Positions 27,287-35,294 of a stretch of DNA of 64,000 bases are shown in pieces. Made by a program: the position numbers and the translations under genes. The stretch is taken from the NCBI GenBank assembly GCA_045119835.1, contig JBGVED010000027.1:83591-147590 (forward strand), given 5' to 3'. The notes beneath the pieces are model-generated. The model was not told the origin of the DNA. It searched no databases and saw only the letters and a program-made list of their open reading frames with translations. Source of the DNA: CALVUJ01 sp045119835 (GTDB lineage Bacteria > Bacillota_I > Bacilli_A > RFN20 > DUOF01). Numbering within the stretch: the stretch's first letter is position 1; each line of letters begins with the position of its first letter.

Positions 27287-30193
27287 CTAATTATTTTGTT
27301 GTGCTAACAAAGAGCGTTTTTTACGCATCAGTTCTTTTTGATAATTGTTTCTGTATTCCTTTTGACATTCATCACATCTACGTGCCTTAGTGTCTTTTAC
27401 ATTCACTTCAAACCATTTGCCACAATCAACACATTGAATAGTTTTAAGTTTTGATTTAATATGTCTTTCAATATTATCAAAAATACATTTACCATAACAA
27501 AACCAAAGAGCACTTTTATGTTTGCTTGGCTTAACATGATATAAGAATTTAACTAATATATCCGAAATCTCTAAATCACTATAACCAAACTGTGAAAGTT
27601 CAAAACGAATTTCTTTCGCAATCGTTTGACAATACAACTCTTGTCTTATAGCAGACTTGCTTAACAATTCAACATTTGTAGTATCAGCACATTCCATATT
27701 TATTTTAAAATGATATTTTTGATTAAGTTCGCAATATTTGACAATCATTGGGTCTGATAATTCTTTATTGATTTTTCCGTTTTTATTAAAAACAACTTTA
27801 CATTCAATATCGGGATTACTTACCATAACCTTATAATCAATCGGCTTTAATCCAATACTACGACAATTTATTCTTGGATTTTGGATTTTTGAATCAAGTT
27901 TATTTACAAAACTACGATTAATCACTTCTACTTGTTTTTCTTCTTTATCTTTTGCATAAACAAAGAAGTGCGGAAGCTTCTTATTTGTAAACTCTTTAAT
28001 TTCGCTACTGATATGTTTAGGAAATTCTGGTTTATACAATGTTTTAGCGTAATCTATAACAAAGTTGTTTTGACAACATAATCTTTTTACGCAATTTATT
28101 GCGTGTTGTTTTTCTTCTATACTCCCATTAATAAAAACATCGTTATTCCAAATCTTAGAGATATTGTTGCTATATATTCCTATATTACCACCTGTAAACG
28201 CTGCATTTAATCCTGCATATATATTTTGATTATTTAATTCTATTGGTTTTGCTTTAGCCATATTATAATATAATGGCACAATATCAAATTTTTTTATATT
28301 CCTTTCTGCAACATCAATAATAGTTGTATCAGCAACAACCAAACTCTTGTCGCCGTCTACATCGAACTGTAAAATTTTACTAATAATATCCTTACAACTC
28401 GTATAAATTGCATCAGTAGTAAACCACTCTCTAATCAATTTTTTTCTATCTAACATACCATTCCAAGCTACATTTTTACGAATAGCGTGTTCAAGAAACA
28501 AGTGGGGGCTACGTAAACAATCAAGTTTCTCATCTTTTCTAAATAACCAACAAAAAACTTCATCTGATTCAAGTAGACCGTTAGGAGACTCAATACCTAA
28601 AAACCAATATTCACAAGCAGCATATAAGTCTGGTAATAAAAATGTATACTTACCCTTTATTGCCAAGCTTCCAGCCTTAAATCGCTTAACCATACTATCC
28701 TTAATCTCTCTTAAAGAACTCTTTGCATATTCATCGTTCATTAAGTCAGGATATAAATCAATTGCTTTTTGAAAATATGTCATATTAGTATTATAAGGTG
28801 TAACACCAAAAGCTGATTTCATCGCAGATGCAGAAGAACAAAGATTATTTAATTTGTTATTTGAAATCTGTGCAATATTATCGATTTCTTCCTCATTAAT
28901 ATCAACCAATGTTTGTAACATTTGATAATTGATACTGGCATCTTTTATTCTATCTTCTTCGGGGTTGGTAAAACCAGCGGCGCAATTGTATTTTTTATAA
29001 TACTCTTTATATTGCTCCCAAGAATCATAATATTTCCACATTTTAAATTGACTTTTTGTAAAAATTAATTGAATGTCATCTTCAATTATATCCCATTCTT
29101 TTCCATATATATCCTTGATTTTTGAAGAACAATTATGAACATTTATAAACTTTTGAAAATCAAATACACCCAGAAGTCCTTTAATCCATGGAAGCCTCAC
29201 CATTTGATTTTTTTGAGCCACCCCAAAAGCGTTCGGTAATAACATTCCAGCACCATCGGTATGAGGAATAGGGACATAATCAGACGTTCTTGTAATAGAA
29301 TAGTCTGTGTCGTCAATCAAATCGTATGTACCATATACATTCGTTTCAAAATCATCAATTACAATAGTTTGGTCAATATTGAATTCTGACCACATATCTG
29401 TTGCTGAATTAGTTAAAGCCATATAAGCTAAATGTTTGTTGGGATTATTACCACCTTTAGCGTTAATAGAGTCAATTGTTAATCCACACATAATGGTTTT
29501 TTCGTATTTTTTCCAAATAGATTCTTTTATAAAAACAGCCTTTTTGGTTCTAATTTGTCCAGCCGAAGAAGTAAAATAAATATATTTTTCACCTTTATAA
29601 GTAAATCCATAATAAATTAACTCTTTGATAATATCAAAATAATAAATTTGAACAACCATAAAGTCCTCGGTTAATTCATCTTGTTTGGCACCAAGCATTC
29701 TTGTCAAAGCAGAATCAAATACTGAAATAATTTTGTTATCTCCAAATGGTTCTTTGGCGTATTTAAATACATATTCTTTATTGCCAGATGGATTAAGATT
29801 TCTTAACTCTCTAATATGATGTGCACCATTAGTAGCTATATTAGCTTCTACTTTGTTTGACAGAATGTTTAGTAAATTATTTTTAGTCTCCTTAATCTTT
29901 TGATTTTTTAATTTAATCAATTCTACTACTTTACAATATTCATCGCCAAGCGCTGCTAAAATATCACTATTATCAAATGATTCAAAATCAAATTCATAAT
30001 TTAAGATTTTTATCAAATTATCTTGATGAACCCCGTATTCTAATAACTGACTTGCAATATCACTTTCTTTTTTCTTTAATTTATTTCTTTCAATCCTTAA
30101 TTTATGATTCTTCCAATGTAGCATAGCTTCACGATTACTATAAAAATCGCCAGTATCTACACTTAGAATCTGTATTTGTTTATCTAATGGCAT
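27287..30193 (-). CDS. Single-chain DNA-dependent RNA polymerase, YonO/RdRP-like fold
   Basis: 968 residues, close to the 905 of SPbeta YonO. FDVDGDKS at about 610-617 is the DxDGD metal-binding motif of the two-barrel RNA polymerase superfamily. Upstream, in the order seen in RdRP/YonO-type enzymes, are TSSAGQIRTKK (about 208-218), HTDGAGMLLPNAF (about 311-323), VRLPWIKGLLG (about 332-342) and LRSPHLFLEHAIR (about 560-572). A Cys4 zinc ribbon (CVDCGKWF ... CDEC) ends the protein. YonO transcribes SPbeta late genes; by analogy this enzyme would transcribe the structural genes downstream. ATG follows AGAGG at a long 12-nt spacing; stop is TAG. Confidence 0.82.
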   Translation of the reverse strand: MPLDKQIQILSVDTGDFYSNREAMLHWKNHKLRIERNKLKKKESDIASQLLEYGVHQDNLIKILNYEFDFESFDNSDILAALGDEYCKVVELIKLKNQKIKETKNNLLNILSNKVEANIATNGAHHIRELRNLNPSGNKEYVFKYAKEPFGDNKIISVFDSALTRMLGAKQDELTEDFMVVQIYYFDIIKELIYYGFTYKGEKYIYFTSSAGQIRTKKAVFIKESIWKKYEKTIMCGLTIDSINAKGGNNPNKHLAYMALTNSATDMWSEFNIDQTIVIDDFETNVYGTYDLIDDTDYSITRTSDYVPIPHTDGAGMLLPNAFGVAQKNQMVRLPWIKGLLGVFDFQKFINVHNCSSKIKDIYGKEWDIIEDDIQLIFTKSQFKMWKYYDSWEQYKEYYKKYNCAAGFTNPEEDRIKDASINYQMLQTLVDINEEEIDNIAQISNNKLNNLCSSASAMKSAFGVTPYNTNMTYFQKAIDLYPDLMNDEYAKSSLREIKDSMVKRFKAGSLAIKGKYTFLLPDLYAACEYWFLGIESPNGLLESDEVFCWLFRKDEKLDCLRSPHLFLEHAIRKNVAWNGMLDRKKLIREWFTTDAIYTSCKDIISKILQFDVDGDKSLVVADTTIIDVAERNIKKFDIVPLYYNMAKAKPIELNNQNIYAGLNAAFTGGNIGIYSNNISKIWNNDVFINGSIEEKQHAINCVKRLCCQNNFVIDYAKTLYKPEFPKHISSEIKEFTNKKLPHFFVYAKDKEEKQVEVINRSFVNKLDSKIQNPRINCRSIGLKPIDYKVMVSNPDIECKVVFNKNGKINKELSDPMIVKYCELNQKYHFKINMECADTTNVELLSKSAIRQELYCQTIAKEIRFELSQFGYSDLEISDILVKFLYHVKPSKHKSALWFCYGKCIFDNIERHIKSKLKTIQCVDCGKWFEVNVKDTKARRCDECQKEYRNNYQKELMRKKRSLLAQQNN

Positions 30194-30235
30194 AATATTA
30201 TATAACCTCTTTATAACTTTATTAATTAAGATATA

Positions 30236-30502
30236 TTAATCCCAATATCCTTCTTCGTCGAGCATTTTAAAAAACTCGGCACAAAAATCAGCAAAATTAT
30301 CTCCGCCTTCTATGTCTTCAATATTTGTTTTCCAAACTCTATCATCGGGTGGGGGACAAAAATCACTTTCTTCTAAACAAAAATCATCATCTGTCCATAC
30401 ATTATTTTCCCACATATAATCTTCATCGGTAAACATAGGACATCTATACATAGAACATTTATCAAAATCAATTAGGGTTTTTAGTTGTTTGGGTTGTCTC
30501 AC
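30236..30502 (-). CDS. Small acidic protein between regulator and RNA polymerase
   Basis: 88 residues, strongly acidic and rich in Asp, Phe and Trp, with four Cys spread over the first half. Its GTG start overlaps the upstream stop by 4 nt (GTGA) and has AAAGGAG 7 nt before, so it is translationally coupled. It could be a polymerase accessory or DNA mimic, but nothing in the sequence proves this. Confidence 0.7.
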   Translation of the reverse strand: MRQPKQLKTLIDFDKCSMYRCPMFTDEDYMWENNVWTDDDFCLEESDFCPPPDDRVWKTNIEDIEGGDNFADFCAEFFKMLDEEGYWD

Positions 30503-31395
30503 ACTGTTTCTCCTTTCTGTGTTATTTTTCTTTTTCGTTTATCAATTTTATATTTTTGACAATGTTGTTTGATATTTTCAGCTTTGAGTTCAATTTCTAT
30601 TCTACCGTAGTCATCACCTGTATCTAACAAATATTTATCTTCACGCTTATAAGTATTAGCAAATATAGTAGGTAATGTTCTAAATTCGCCTTCCTCATTT
30701 TTTATCCTATAAGCTCTATCAGTTACAATTAATTTTAATTCATTCTCTAAAATGTCAATTACCTTAGATAAGGTTTGTTTATGTATTCCAATTTCTTCGG
30801 CAATAGCGGTAATGTTGGAATCATAAGCATCTGGTAGTCTTTGTTGTCTTAACTTAATATTTTCTAAAGTTCTTTCCTCGGGCTTTAATTCATTAGGTCG
30901 TCGGCGTATTTTATATCTAAAGTATGAAAATACAAGAAGCAACAATACATTAGAAATAGAATTACCTTGTAAGTTTTTATAAGCCATTATCTTTTTTAAT
31001 TCATCTAAATATACAATGGCATATCCCTTGGAACATTCCTCGTAGTAATATTCTGTATTAAATTGACATTTCATATAAGAACTCCTATTAGGTTCTGTTA
31101 AATATGTTAAATAGCCCCTACTGCAAAAATCTTCGATGACACTTAAAAATTTATCATTAGTTTTATCTATTCTTTGATTTGGCTTCATACCATTCCATTC
31201 AACCATATCAGAAACGGTAAACCCAATTGTATCATTTAATCCACAATGTATTCTCAAATACGAAAATGCACCAATCCTTTTTGTGTCTAATTCTTTATCC
31301 AAAATAATAGATAAAGGTATGTATATGTATTTTGATTCTAAACCCTCTAATAAGGTTTTAGTATATTCATATTTATTATTACTATTAATGTCCAA
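30499..31395 (-). CDS. DNA-binding protein with helix-turn-helix, early regulator or initiator
   Basis: 298 residues. A C-terminal winged-helix segment (SNITAIAEEIGIHKQTLSKVI, about 194-214) is clear. The N-terminal part (YIPLSIILDKELDTKRIGAF ... FTVSDMVEWNG) resembles replication initiator/DnaD-like N-domains that start with a helical winged fold. The tail is basic (KIDKRKRKITQK). The start is TTG with GGTGAT upstream. It is the first gene after a sigma-A-like promoter whose long leader contains two matching dyads; it may bind them or the adjacent iterons. Confidence 0.7.
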   Translation of the reverse strand: MDINSNNKYEYTKTLLEGLESKYIYIPLSIILDKELDTKRIGAFSYLRIHCGLNDTIGFTVSDMVEWNGMKPNQRIDKTNDKFLSVIEDFCSRGYLTYLTEPNRSSYMKCQFNTEYYYEECSKGYAIVYLDELKKIMAYKNLQGNSISNVLLLLVFSYFRYKIRRRPNELKPEERTLENIKLRQQRLPDAYDSNITAIAEEIGIHKQTLSKVIDILENELKLIVTDRAYRIKNEEGEFRTLPTIFANTYKREDKYLLDTGDDYGRIEIELKAENIKQHCQKYKIDKRKRKITQKGETV

Positions 31396-31450
31396 TTAAT
31401 ATCACCACACAATCTATATCAAAATTATTAAATTCATTGAAAGTCATTTT

Positions 31451-31512
31451 GGGGTAGATTTCTTACCCCATTTTGACTTTATGCAGGGCATTTTGGGGTA
31501 GATTTTGTACCC
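31451..31512. promoter_or_regulatory. Paired dyad operators in the leader of the helix-turn-helix gene
   Basis: GGGGTA-N7-TACCCC (31451-31469) and GGGTA-N7-TACCC (31496-31512) sit in two copies of a direct repeat beginning CATTTTGGGGTAGATTT (31445 and 31489), 44 bp apart, near four helical turns. The second is followed on the plus strand by TTTTTT, so it could also terminate rightward RNA. They lie 56-117 bp before the gene start. Confidence 0.5.
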
Positions 31513-31586
31513 TTTTTTCGAACTCTATCCTATAAGTATATAAAATAATATAAGAATACTAGTAAGCTACGCTCACTTGCTACGCT

Positions 31587-31655
31587 ATACTTGGATTATT
31601 TAGAACATCTTATTAAACTATCGTTTAAATTAATAAGGATTATTCGGTCAAGTAT
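31587..31655. repeat. Nested inverted repeat (possible cruciform)
   Basis: Outer arms ATACTTG/CAAGTAT (31587-31593, 31649-31655) enclose inner arms CTTATTA/TAATAAG (31609-31615, 31631-31637) with a further AAC/GTT pair at the centre. Two copies of GCTACGCT lie just to the left (31568-31586). Confidence 0.45.
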
Positions 31656-31722
31656 TTGAATATAATATATTAATTATATAACTTTAATAATTAGTATTCG
31701 TATATAAACTATTTCCACATAT

Positions 31723-31751
31723 ATTATACACCTATTTTTTTTATTTGTCAA
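31723..31751 (-). promoter_or_regulatory. Sigma-A-like promoter driving the leftward early operon
   Basis: Minus strand TTGACA (31746-31751), 17-nt spacer, TATAAT (31723-31728): an exact consensus. It would transcribe a leader of about 320 nt, then the helix-turn-helix gene, the acidic protein and the RNA polymerase. Confidence 0.85.
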
Positions 31752-31815
31752 GACTTTTAGAAAAATTTTTTAAAAAAATTATTATTTTTTATCTTGGCTT
31801 ATATATGTTCCATAT

Positions 31816-31850
31816 ACCAACTTATACCAACTTATACTTTACCAACTTAA
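31816..31850. repeat. ACCAACTTAT iterons
   Basis: ACCAACTTAT occurs at 31816 and 31826 in direct tandem, and ACCAACTTAA at 31841. The 10-bp period places two copies on one DNA face. Such repeats are typical of initiator or regulator binding sites. Confidence 0.5.
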
Positions 31851-32358
31851 TTCGATTTATCGATACATGTATATTTTGTTCTTTTATTTTACGGACAATA
31901 AGATATATTTTAATATAAATTGCCTTATAATCAAGCATTTTATTAGTATTTTGATTTAATTGCGATATTTTTTTTACGATAATACGTTGGCATTTTTATA
32001 TTTTGAGACACTTAAAGAGCCTTATTTTAAAGTGGTTTAAGATTGGTCTTGAAAATGATTTATGTGCTATAAGTACTTAATATTTTTGAAATTGATTGTT
32101 TTTAACGCATGTTTTGGTTTGTTAAAAGTACTTTATTTTTAAGTTGTTTCCCAAAATAAAATTAAAAATTTACCGTGAAATTTCCGTAAAACTTAAGACA
32201 TTTTAGTGGTTGGTTTTTTATGGCGATATAAGAAGAAGAGTATTAGATGTATTGAGCGTTACATTGAATAAAAAGGTCAAGTATTTTGCGAAAGTGTTTG
32301 GTGTGGTTTAAGAGGGGGTGTTTAAATTTTAATGAGAATATAAAGAATATTGAGAGAT

Positions 32359-32422
32359 AATTGATAGAAAAATGGTGACAAATGATAAAAAATTAATCAA
32401 AAATTGATAGATAATTGATAGA
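32359..32422. repeat. Three AATTGATAGA direct repeats
   Basis: Exact copies at 32359, 32402 and 32413, the last two 11 bp apart. Could be iterons of the origin region; no partner protein can be named. Confidence 0.4.
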
Positions 32423-32730
32423 TTAAATAACATTATTTTTAGGTTGTTTAGTAGGGAAAAGATAGGGGAGTGAGGGGTGACTGAATGCGAACGGTGATTT
32501 TTGTGTCAAGGAATAGATATACCCCCTGTGAGGGTTTGCCTCAAAAAGAAAAAATAAAAAAATGTAAAATACGCCCGTATGCTTCAATGTAAAATTAGTT
32601 TATTTTTTAACATTCAATTATTAATATTTTTTAGACGGCTTTTATTAGATATATATTATATATATAATATTATGTTATTTTTTACGTCCATTCTTCGTCC
32701 ATTGTTCGTCGCGATGTTTTTTTCTTCCTT

Positions 32731-32749
32731 AATAGTAATCATTACTATT
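32731..32749. promoter_or_regulatory. Perfect palindrome upstream of the first rightward promoter
   Basis: AATAGTAAT-C-ATTACTATT: two 9-bp arms around a single base, 60 bp before the -35 box. Compatible with a dimeric repressor operator or a hairpin. Confidence 0.45.
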
Positions 32750-32809
32750 ATTATATAAAAAACGCAGATCTCCTTAAAAAACTCCTAAAATCTCCCTTTA
32801 TCAAATCGC

Positions 32810-32838
32810 TTGACAAGTAGTTTTGTATGTGCTATAAT
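32810..32838 (+). promoter_or_regulatory. Early promoter P1 (sigma-A-like) with start-site dyad
   Basis: TTGACA, 17 nt, TATAAT, with an extended TGC before the -10. The likely start region carries the dyad GATAGT-N8-ACTATC (32846-32865). A related dyad sits at the same place in promoter P2, suggesting a shared operator. Confidence 0.9.
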
Positions 32839-32894
32839 AGAAGCAGATAGTTTATATATACTATCAGAAAGAAGAAGAGGTATAAAAAAGAATT

Positions 32895-33242
32895 ATGAAA
32901 AAATTTAACAATTTAATCGCATTAAATCACAAGGTCTGCGTTTATGTTCCTTCAACTCAGGGAGTCAGCACAGAGGCAGATAACAGCAAGCACATTGAGG
33001 CGACGGCAGAATTATTAAGTAATTGCTTCGGAGGAGCAACAAGTACAGAAGCAGTCGGTTATTGGGTAAGCGATGAAGAAGGTTTAGTTAAGGAGCATCC
33101 AGTTTTAGTTTATGCATACGCTAAAGAAGAAGACTTTATCAAATATATTGATTTAGTTTTAGATTACTGCAACGAATTAAAAAAAGCACTACAACAGGAA
33201 GCAATTAGTTTAGAAGTTGATAATAAACTATATTTTATTTAA
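32895..33242 (+). CDS. FGGAT-motif accessory protein
   Basis: 115 residues; first gene of the rightward cluster, 57 nt after promoter P1. The pattern VCVYVPSTQGVSTEADN ... LLSNCFGGATSTEAVGYW recurs in small proteins of Firmicutes phages, plasmids and integrative elements. Function unknown. GAAGAGG precedes the ATG by 13 nt. Confidence 0.75.
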   Translation: MKKFNNLIALNHKVCVYVPSTQGVSTEADNSKHIEATAELLSNCFGGATSTEAVGYWVSDEEGLVKEHPVLVYAYAKEEDFIKYIDLVLDYCNELKKALQQEAISLEVDNKLYFI

Positions 33243-33273
33243 TTAATAAAGTTATAAGATGGAGAAGTTTAAG

Positions 33274-33447
33274 ATGGTAAAATATAAAGAATTAAAAAGC
33301 GTCGGCTTACCTGTTTACTTCATTGACGACTGTCAAGAGTGGGAAGCAGTTGATGAAGTAGATTTTAAAGATGATGATGTAGTAGATTATGAAGTAAAAA
33401 TTAATTTAAATGATGAAGATTACATTTTAATAACAAAAAAACAATAA
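33274..33447 (+). CDS. Small acidic hypothetical protein
   Basis: 57 residues, not recognised; acidic centre (DEVDFKDDDVVDYE). The ATG at 33274 follows GGAG by 9 nt; an in-frame ATG five codons upstream overlaps that site. Preceded by a TTATAAG box. Confidence 0.65.
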   Translation: MVKYKELKSVGLPVYFIDDCQEWEAVDEVDFKDDDVVDYEVKINLNDEDYILITKKQ

Positions 33448-33523
33448 AAGGAAGGCTTTCTTCCTTCTCTAATGCAACTCCACCAGGAGCGGTTGCAAGT
33501 CCGCACAAATGCAGAGCAGAGAA
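33448..33523 (+). ncRNA. Compact GC-rich structured RNA element
   Basis: Starts at the stop of the upstream gene. Hairpin AAGGAAG/CTTCCTT (33448-33466) abuts an outer stem TTCTCT/AGAGAA (33465-33470, 33518-33523), again sharing two bases. Inside are CTCC-ACCA-GGAG and GCGG-N8-CCGC hairpins; TGCAA (33473) can alternatively pair with TTGCA (33493), allowing a switch or pseudoknot. It is much more GC-rich than its surroundings. It ends 23 nt before the next start codon. It matches no riboswitch I recognise. Confidence 0.55.
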
Positions 33524-33546
33524 AAAAGAAGAAAGAGGTTTAAAAA

Positions 33547-33774
33547 ATGAAAAAATTTAATCACAATGCAACTATTAAAGAATTAAAGAAGGAGGCTAAA
33601 AAACTAATTAAACAAGAAGCAAGAAAAAACCTTCGTCAGTTTTATTACTTAATCAAAAATGAAGCAAATATAACAAATTTAATGCGTTTAGTTAGTGATA
33701 TCAAAAGCAACAATTTTAAAAGCAATTTATATGTTTATTTTAACAGCCAAAACGTAAACCGCTTAAAAAAATAA
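33547..33774 (+). CDS. Basic small protein
   Basis: 75 residues with a Lys-rich helical first half (IKELKKEAKKLIKQEARKN), possibly nucleic-acid binding. Not recognised. AGAGG lies 8 nt before the ATG. Follows the structured RNA element. Confidence 0.65.
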   Translation: MKKFNHNATIKELKKEAKKLIKQEARKNLRQFYYLIKNEANITNLMRLVSDIKSNNFKSNLYVYFNSQNVNRLKK

Positions 33775-33797
33775 TAAAAAGCCATTTATTAAAATAC

Positions 33798-33826
33798 TTG
33801 ACAAATAGTTTTATATATGGTATAAT
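33798..33826 (+). promoter_or_regulatory. Early promoter P2 (sigma-A-like) with start-site dyad
   Basis: TTGACA, 17 nt, TATAAT. About 30 bp are nearly identical to promoter P4 at 36.5 kb. The dyad GGTAGTT-AA-AACTATC (33834-33849) covers the probable start site, as in P1. Confidence 0.9.
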
Positions 33827-33882
33827 ATTTACAGGTAGTTAAAACTATCAAATAAAATTATAAGAAGAAAGAGGTTTAAAAA

Positions 33883-34095
33883 ATGACAAAAACACAAATC
33901 AAAAAACTTGAAGCATTACTTGACGAACGCTTCAAAATCGCTAAACACATTGACGCTAAAATGAATAATGAAGACGGAGAAGAGTTTTTACCAAACAATC
34001 CAGATTTTATTTACTATCAGGGAATCATTGAAGCCGTTGAAGTGTTAGGTTTAAATTGGGAGCGAAAAGACGGGAAGCATTATATTTATAATTAG
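33883..34095 (+). CDS. Small hypothetical protein
   Basis: 70 residues, not recognised; helical N-half, ends LNWERKDGKHYIYN. Stop is TAG and lies inside the first hairpin of element E1. AGAGG 8 nt before ATG. Confidence 0.65.
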   Translation: MTKTQIKKLEALLDERFKIAKHIDAKMNNEDGEEFLPNNPDFIYYQGIIEAVEVLGLNWERKDGKHYIYN

Positions 34096-34167
34096 GAGCT
34101 TTTAAACTCCTAACTGAAGAGTATTAAAAAATTAGTTAGTACTTTTCAGTTAGTAGTTTACTACTAA
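34092..34167 (+). ncRNA. Four-way-junction element E1
   Basis: Three abutting hairpins: H1 TTAGGAG/CTCCTAA (34092-34113), H2 a 15-bp stem beginning AACTGAA (34112-34151) and H3 TTAGTAG/CTACTAA (34150-34167). H1/H2 share AA and H2/H3 share TT; the outer TTAG and CTAA can also pair. Ends 32 nt before the next ATG. Homologous in geometry to E2, E3 and E4. Confidence 0.7.
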
Positions 34168-34199
34168 AAAATAAATATATATTTAAAGGAGTTTAAATT

Positions 34200-34442
34200 A
34201 TGAAAACAACAACACAAATAACTTATGAAGTTTATCTTAAGGGATGGCATGGAGCGAAACTTGCAGAGACTTTTACAGCACAAGACGAAGCAGTACAAGC
34301 AATTAAAGAAGCCAGACAGCAACAAATTGACGCAGGTTATAAACCAGATAATTATTATATTGTATTATGTATGCATACAATAACAAGAGATGACGATGGA
34401 GATATGATAAGCGAATCTACAACACGATGCAGACTTGATTAA
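34200..34442 (+). CDS. Small accessory protein
   Basis: 80 residues; strand-rich start (ITYEVYLKGWHGAKLAE), helix with EAVQAIKEARQQQ, and a C-terminal strand. Not assigned. AAAGGAG 8 nt before ATG. Its stop lies in H1 of element E2. Confidence 0.65.
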   Translation: MKTTTQITYEVYLKGWHGAKLAETFTAQDEAVQAIKEARQQQIDAGYKPDNYYIVLCMHTITRDDDGDMISESTTRCRLD

Positions 34443-34525
34443 GGTATTTAATACCTTAATAAAAGTATTTAAGATATTAAAATATAAATGTTTTAAATGC
34501 TTTTATTAGTGTATTAAAACACTAA
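34439..34525 (+). ncRNA. Four-way-junction element E2
   Basis: H1 TTAAGGTATT/AATACCTTAA (34439-34459), H2 a 21-bp stem with three G-U pairs beginning AATAAAAG (34458-34507), and H3 TTAGTGT/ACACTAA (34506-34525). Shared two-base junctions at the same places as in E1. Ends 32 nt before the next ATG. Confidence 0.7.
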
Positions 34526-34557
34526 TAAATAAATATATATAAAAAGGAGTTTTAATT

Positions 34558-34812
34558 ATGAAAATTTACACAGAAGCAAGTTTAAGAGGTTTTGAATTTT
34601 GGGGAGGTGCGATTAATACCGCAGAATATCTAACTTATGAAGAATTAGATATAATTGAAGCAATTTTAGAGGACGCATACCCAGAAGGATTAGATGAAAC
34701 AGCAATAAATGACTTTTTCTGGTTTGAAGAAGATACTATTGCAGAGTGGTTAGGTTATAACAATTTTGAAGAATTAATGAAAAGAGACGAAGAGGAAGAT
34801 GAAGAAGAATAA
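34558..34812 (+). CDS. FWGGA/NDFFWFE-motif accessory protein
   Basis: 84 residues. FEFWGGAINTAEYLT and INDFFWFEEDTIAEWLGY are hallmarks of a small protein family common on Firmicutes mobile elements; function unknown. Acidic tail. AAAGGAG 8 nt before ATG. Sits between elements E2 and E3. Confidence 0.75.
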   Translation: MKIYTEASLRGFEFWGGAINTAEYLTYEELDIIEAILEDAYPEGLDETAINDFFWFEEDTIAEWLGYNNFEELMKRDEEEDEEE

Positions 34813-34814
34813 TT

Positions 34815-34903
34815 TTAAGGCTTTAAAGCCTTAATTAAAGAGTATTAATAAATAAATTAAAATATTAGTATTCTTTAATTAATGCTTTAAAATATGGCAT
34901 TAA
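34815..34903 (+). ncRNA. Four-way-junction element E3
   Basis: H1 is a perfect 20-bp palindrome TTAAGGCTTT/AAAGCCTTAA (34815-34834). H2 is a 20-bp stem beginning AATTAAAGAG (34833-34880), and H3 is TTAATGC/GCATTAA (34879-34903). Shared AA and TT junctions as in E1, E2 and E4. Ends 23 nt before the next ATG. Confidence 0.7.
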
Positions 34904-34926
34904 AGAAAGATTAAGAGGATTTTATT

Positions 34927-35274
34927 ATGAAGTTAAAAGATGTAAAAAATGTTATTACTTTTACTTTTGATTTTGCAGATGATGAGATTGATTCAAGTTT
35001 TTATGTAGAATTAGAAGCAATTAATGGAAAGTATTTAAAACAGATTGAAGTCGTGAAAATCTCACAAAATTATGTGATATGTAAGTTTACGGATTTTTTA
35101 AGAAAGCATAAAACAGCAATTAAAAAGTATTTATTAGAAACTTACAACAAAGGCGAAACGTTAGACTGGCTGCTTAATAATTTAGTTGTTGCTGATGATA
35201 TTACAGCGGATGGTGGAGAAGCGGTTTGGCATTTTATAGAGTATGATTTAGCGGATTTTTTAACACAAGAATAA
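34927..35274 (+). CDS. Hypothetical protein
   Basis: 115 residues, not recognised; strand-rich N-half (VITFTFDFADDEIDSSFYVE) and a helical C-half. AAGAGG precedes the ATG by 8 nt, right after element E3. Confidence 0.65.
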   Translation: MKLKDVKNVITFTFDFADDEIDSSFYVELEAINGKYLKQIEVVKISQNYVICKFTDFLRKHKTAIKKYLLETYNKGETLDWLLNNLVVADDITADGGEAVWHFIEYDLADFLTQE

Positions 35275-35294
35275 AAAAAATAAAGGAGTATAAA

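Larger units (their letters stand above)
31396..32809. other. Non-coding divergent control region
   Basis: No protein gene with a ribosome site is visible on either strand over about 1.4 kb. The DNA is very AT-rich and contains: two matching GGGGTA-TACCCC dyads, a nested inverted repeat, 10-bp iterons, a second short-repeat cluster, a perfect palindrome, and promoters pointing outward on both strands. It separates the leftward early/late genes from the rightward small genes and is the best replication-origin candidate in the window. Confidence 0.6.

Noticed and set aside
22165..30193. Global TAG reassignment (genetic code 15)
   Set aside because: Only the terminase has an internal TAG; the portal, RNA polymerase and several small genes end at TAG, and no CUA-anticodon tRNA is in the window.
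31396..32894. CRISPR array or coding genes in the control region
   Set aside because: Repeats are short and irregular without spacers, and open frames lack ribosome sites.
33448..33523. Structured RNA as a tRNA
   Set aside because: A T-arm-like hairpin is present, but no anticodon arm or acceptor stem of the right size can be formed.
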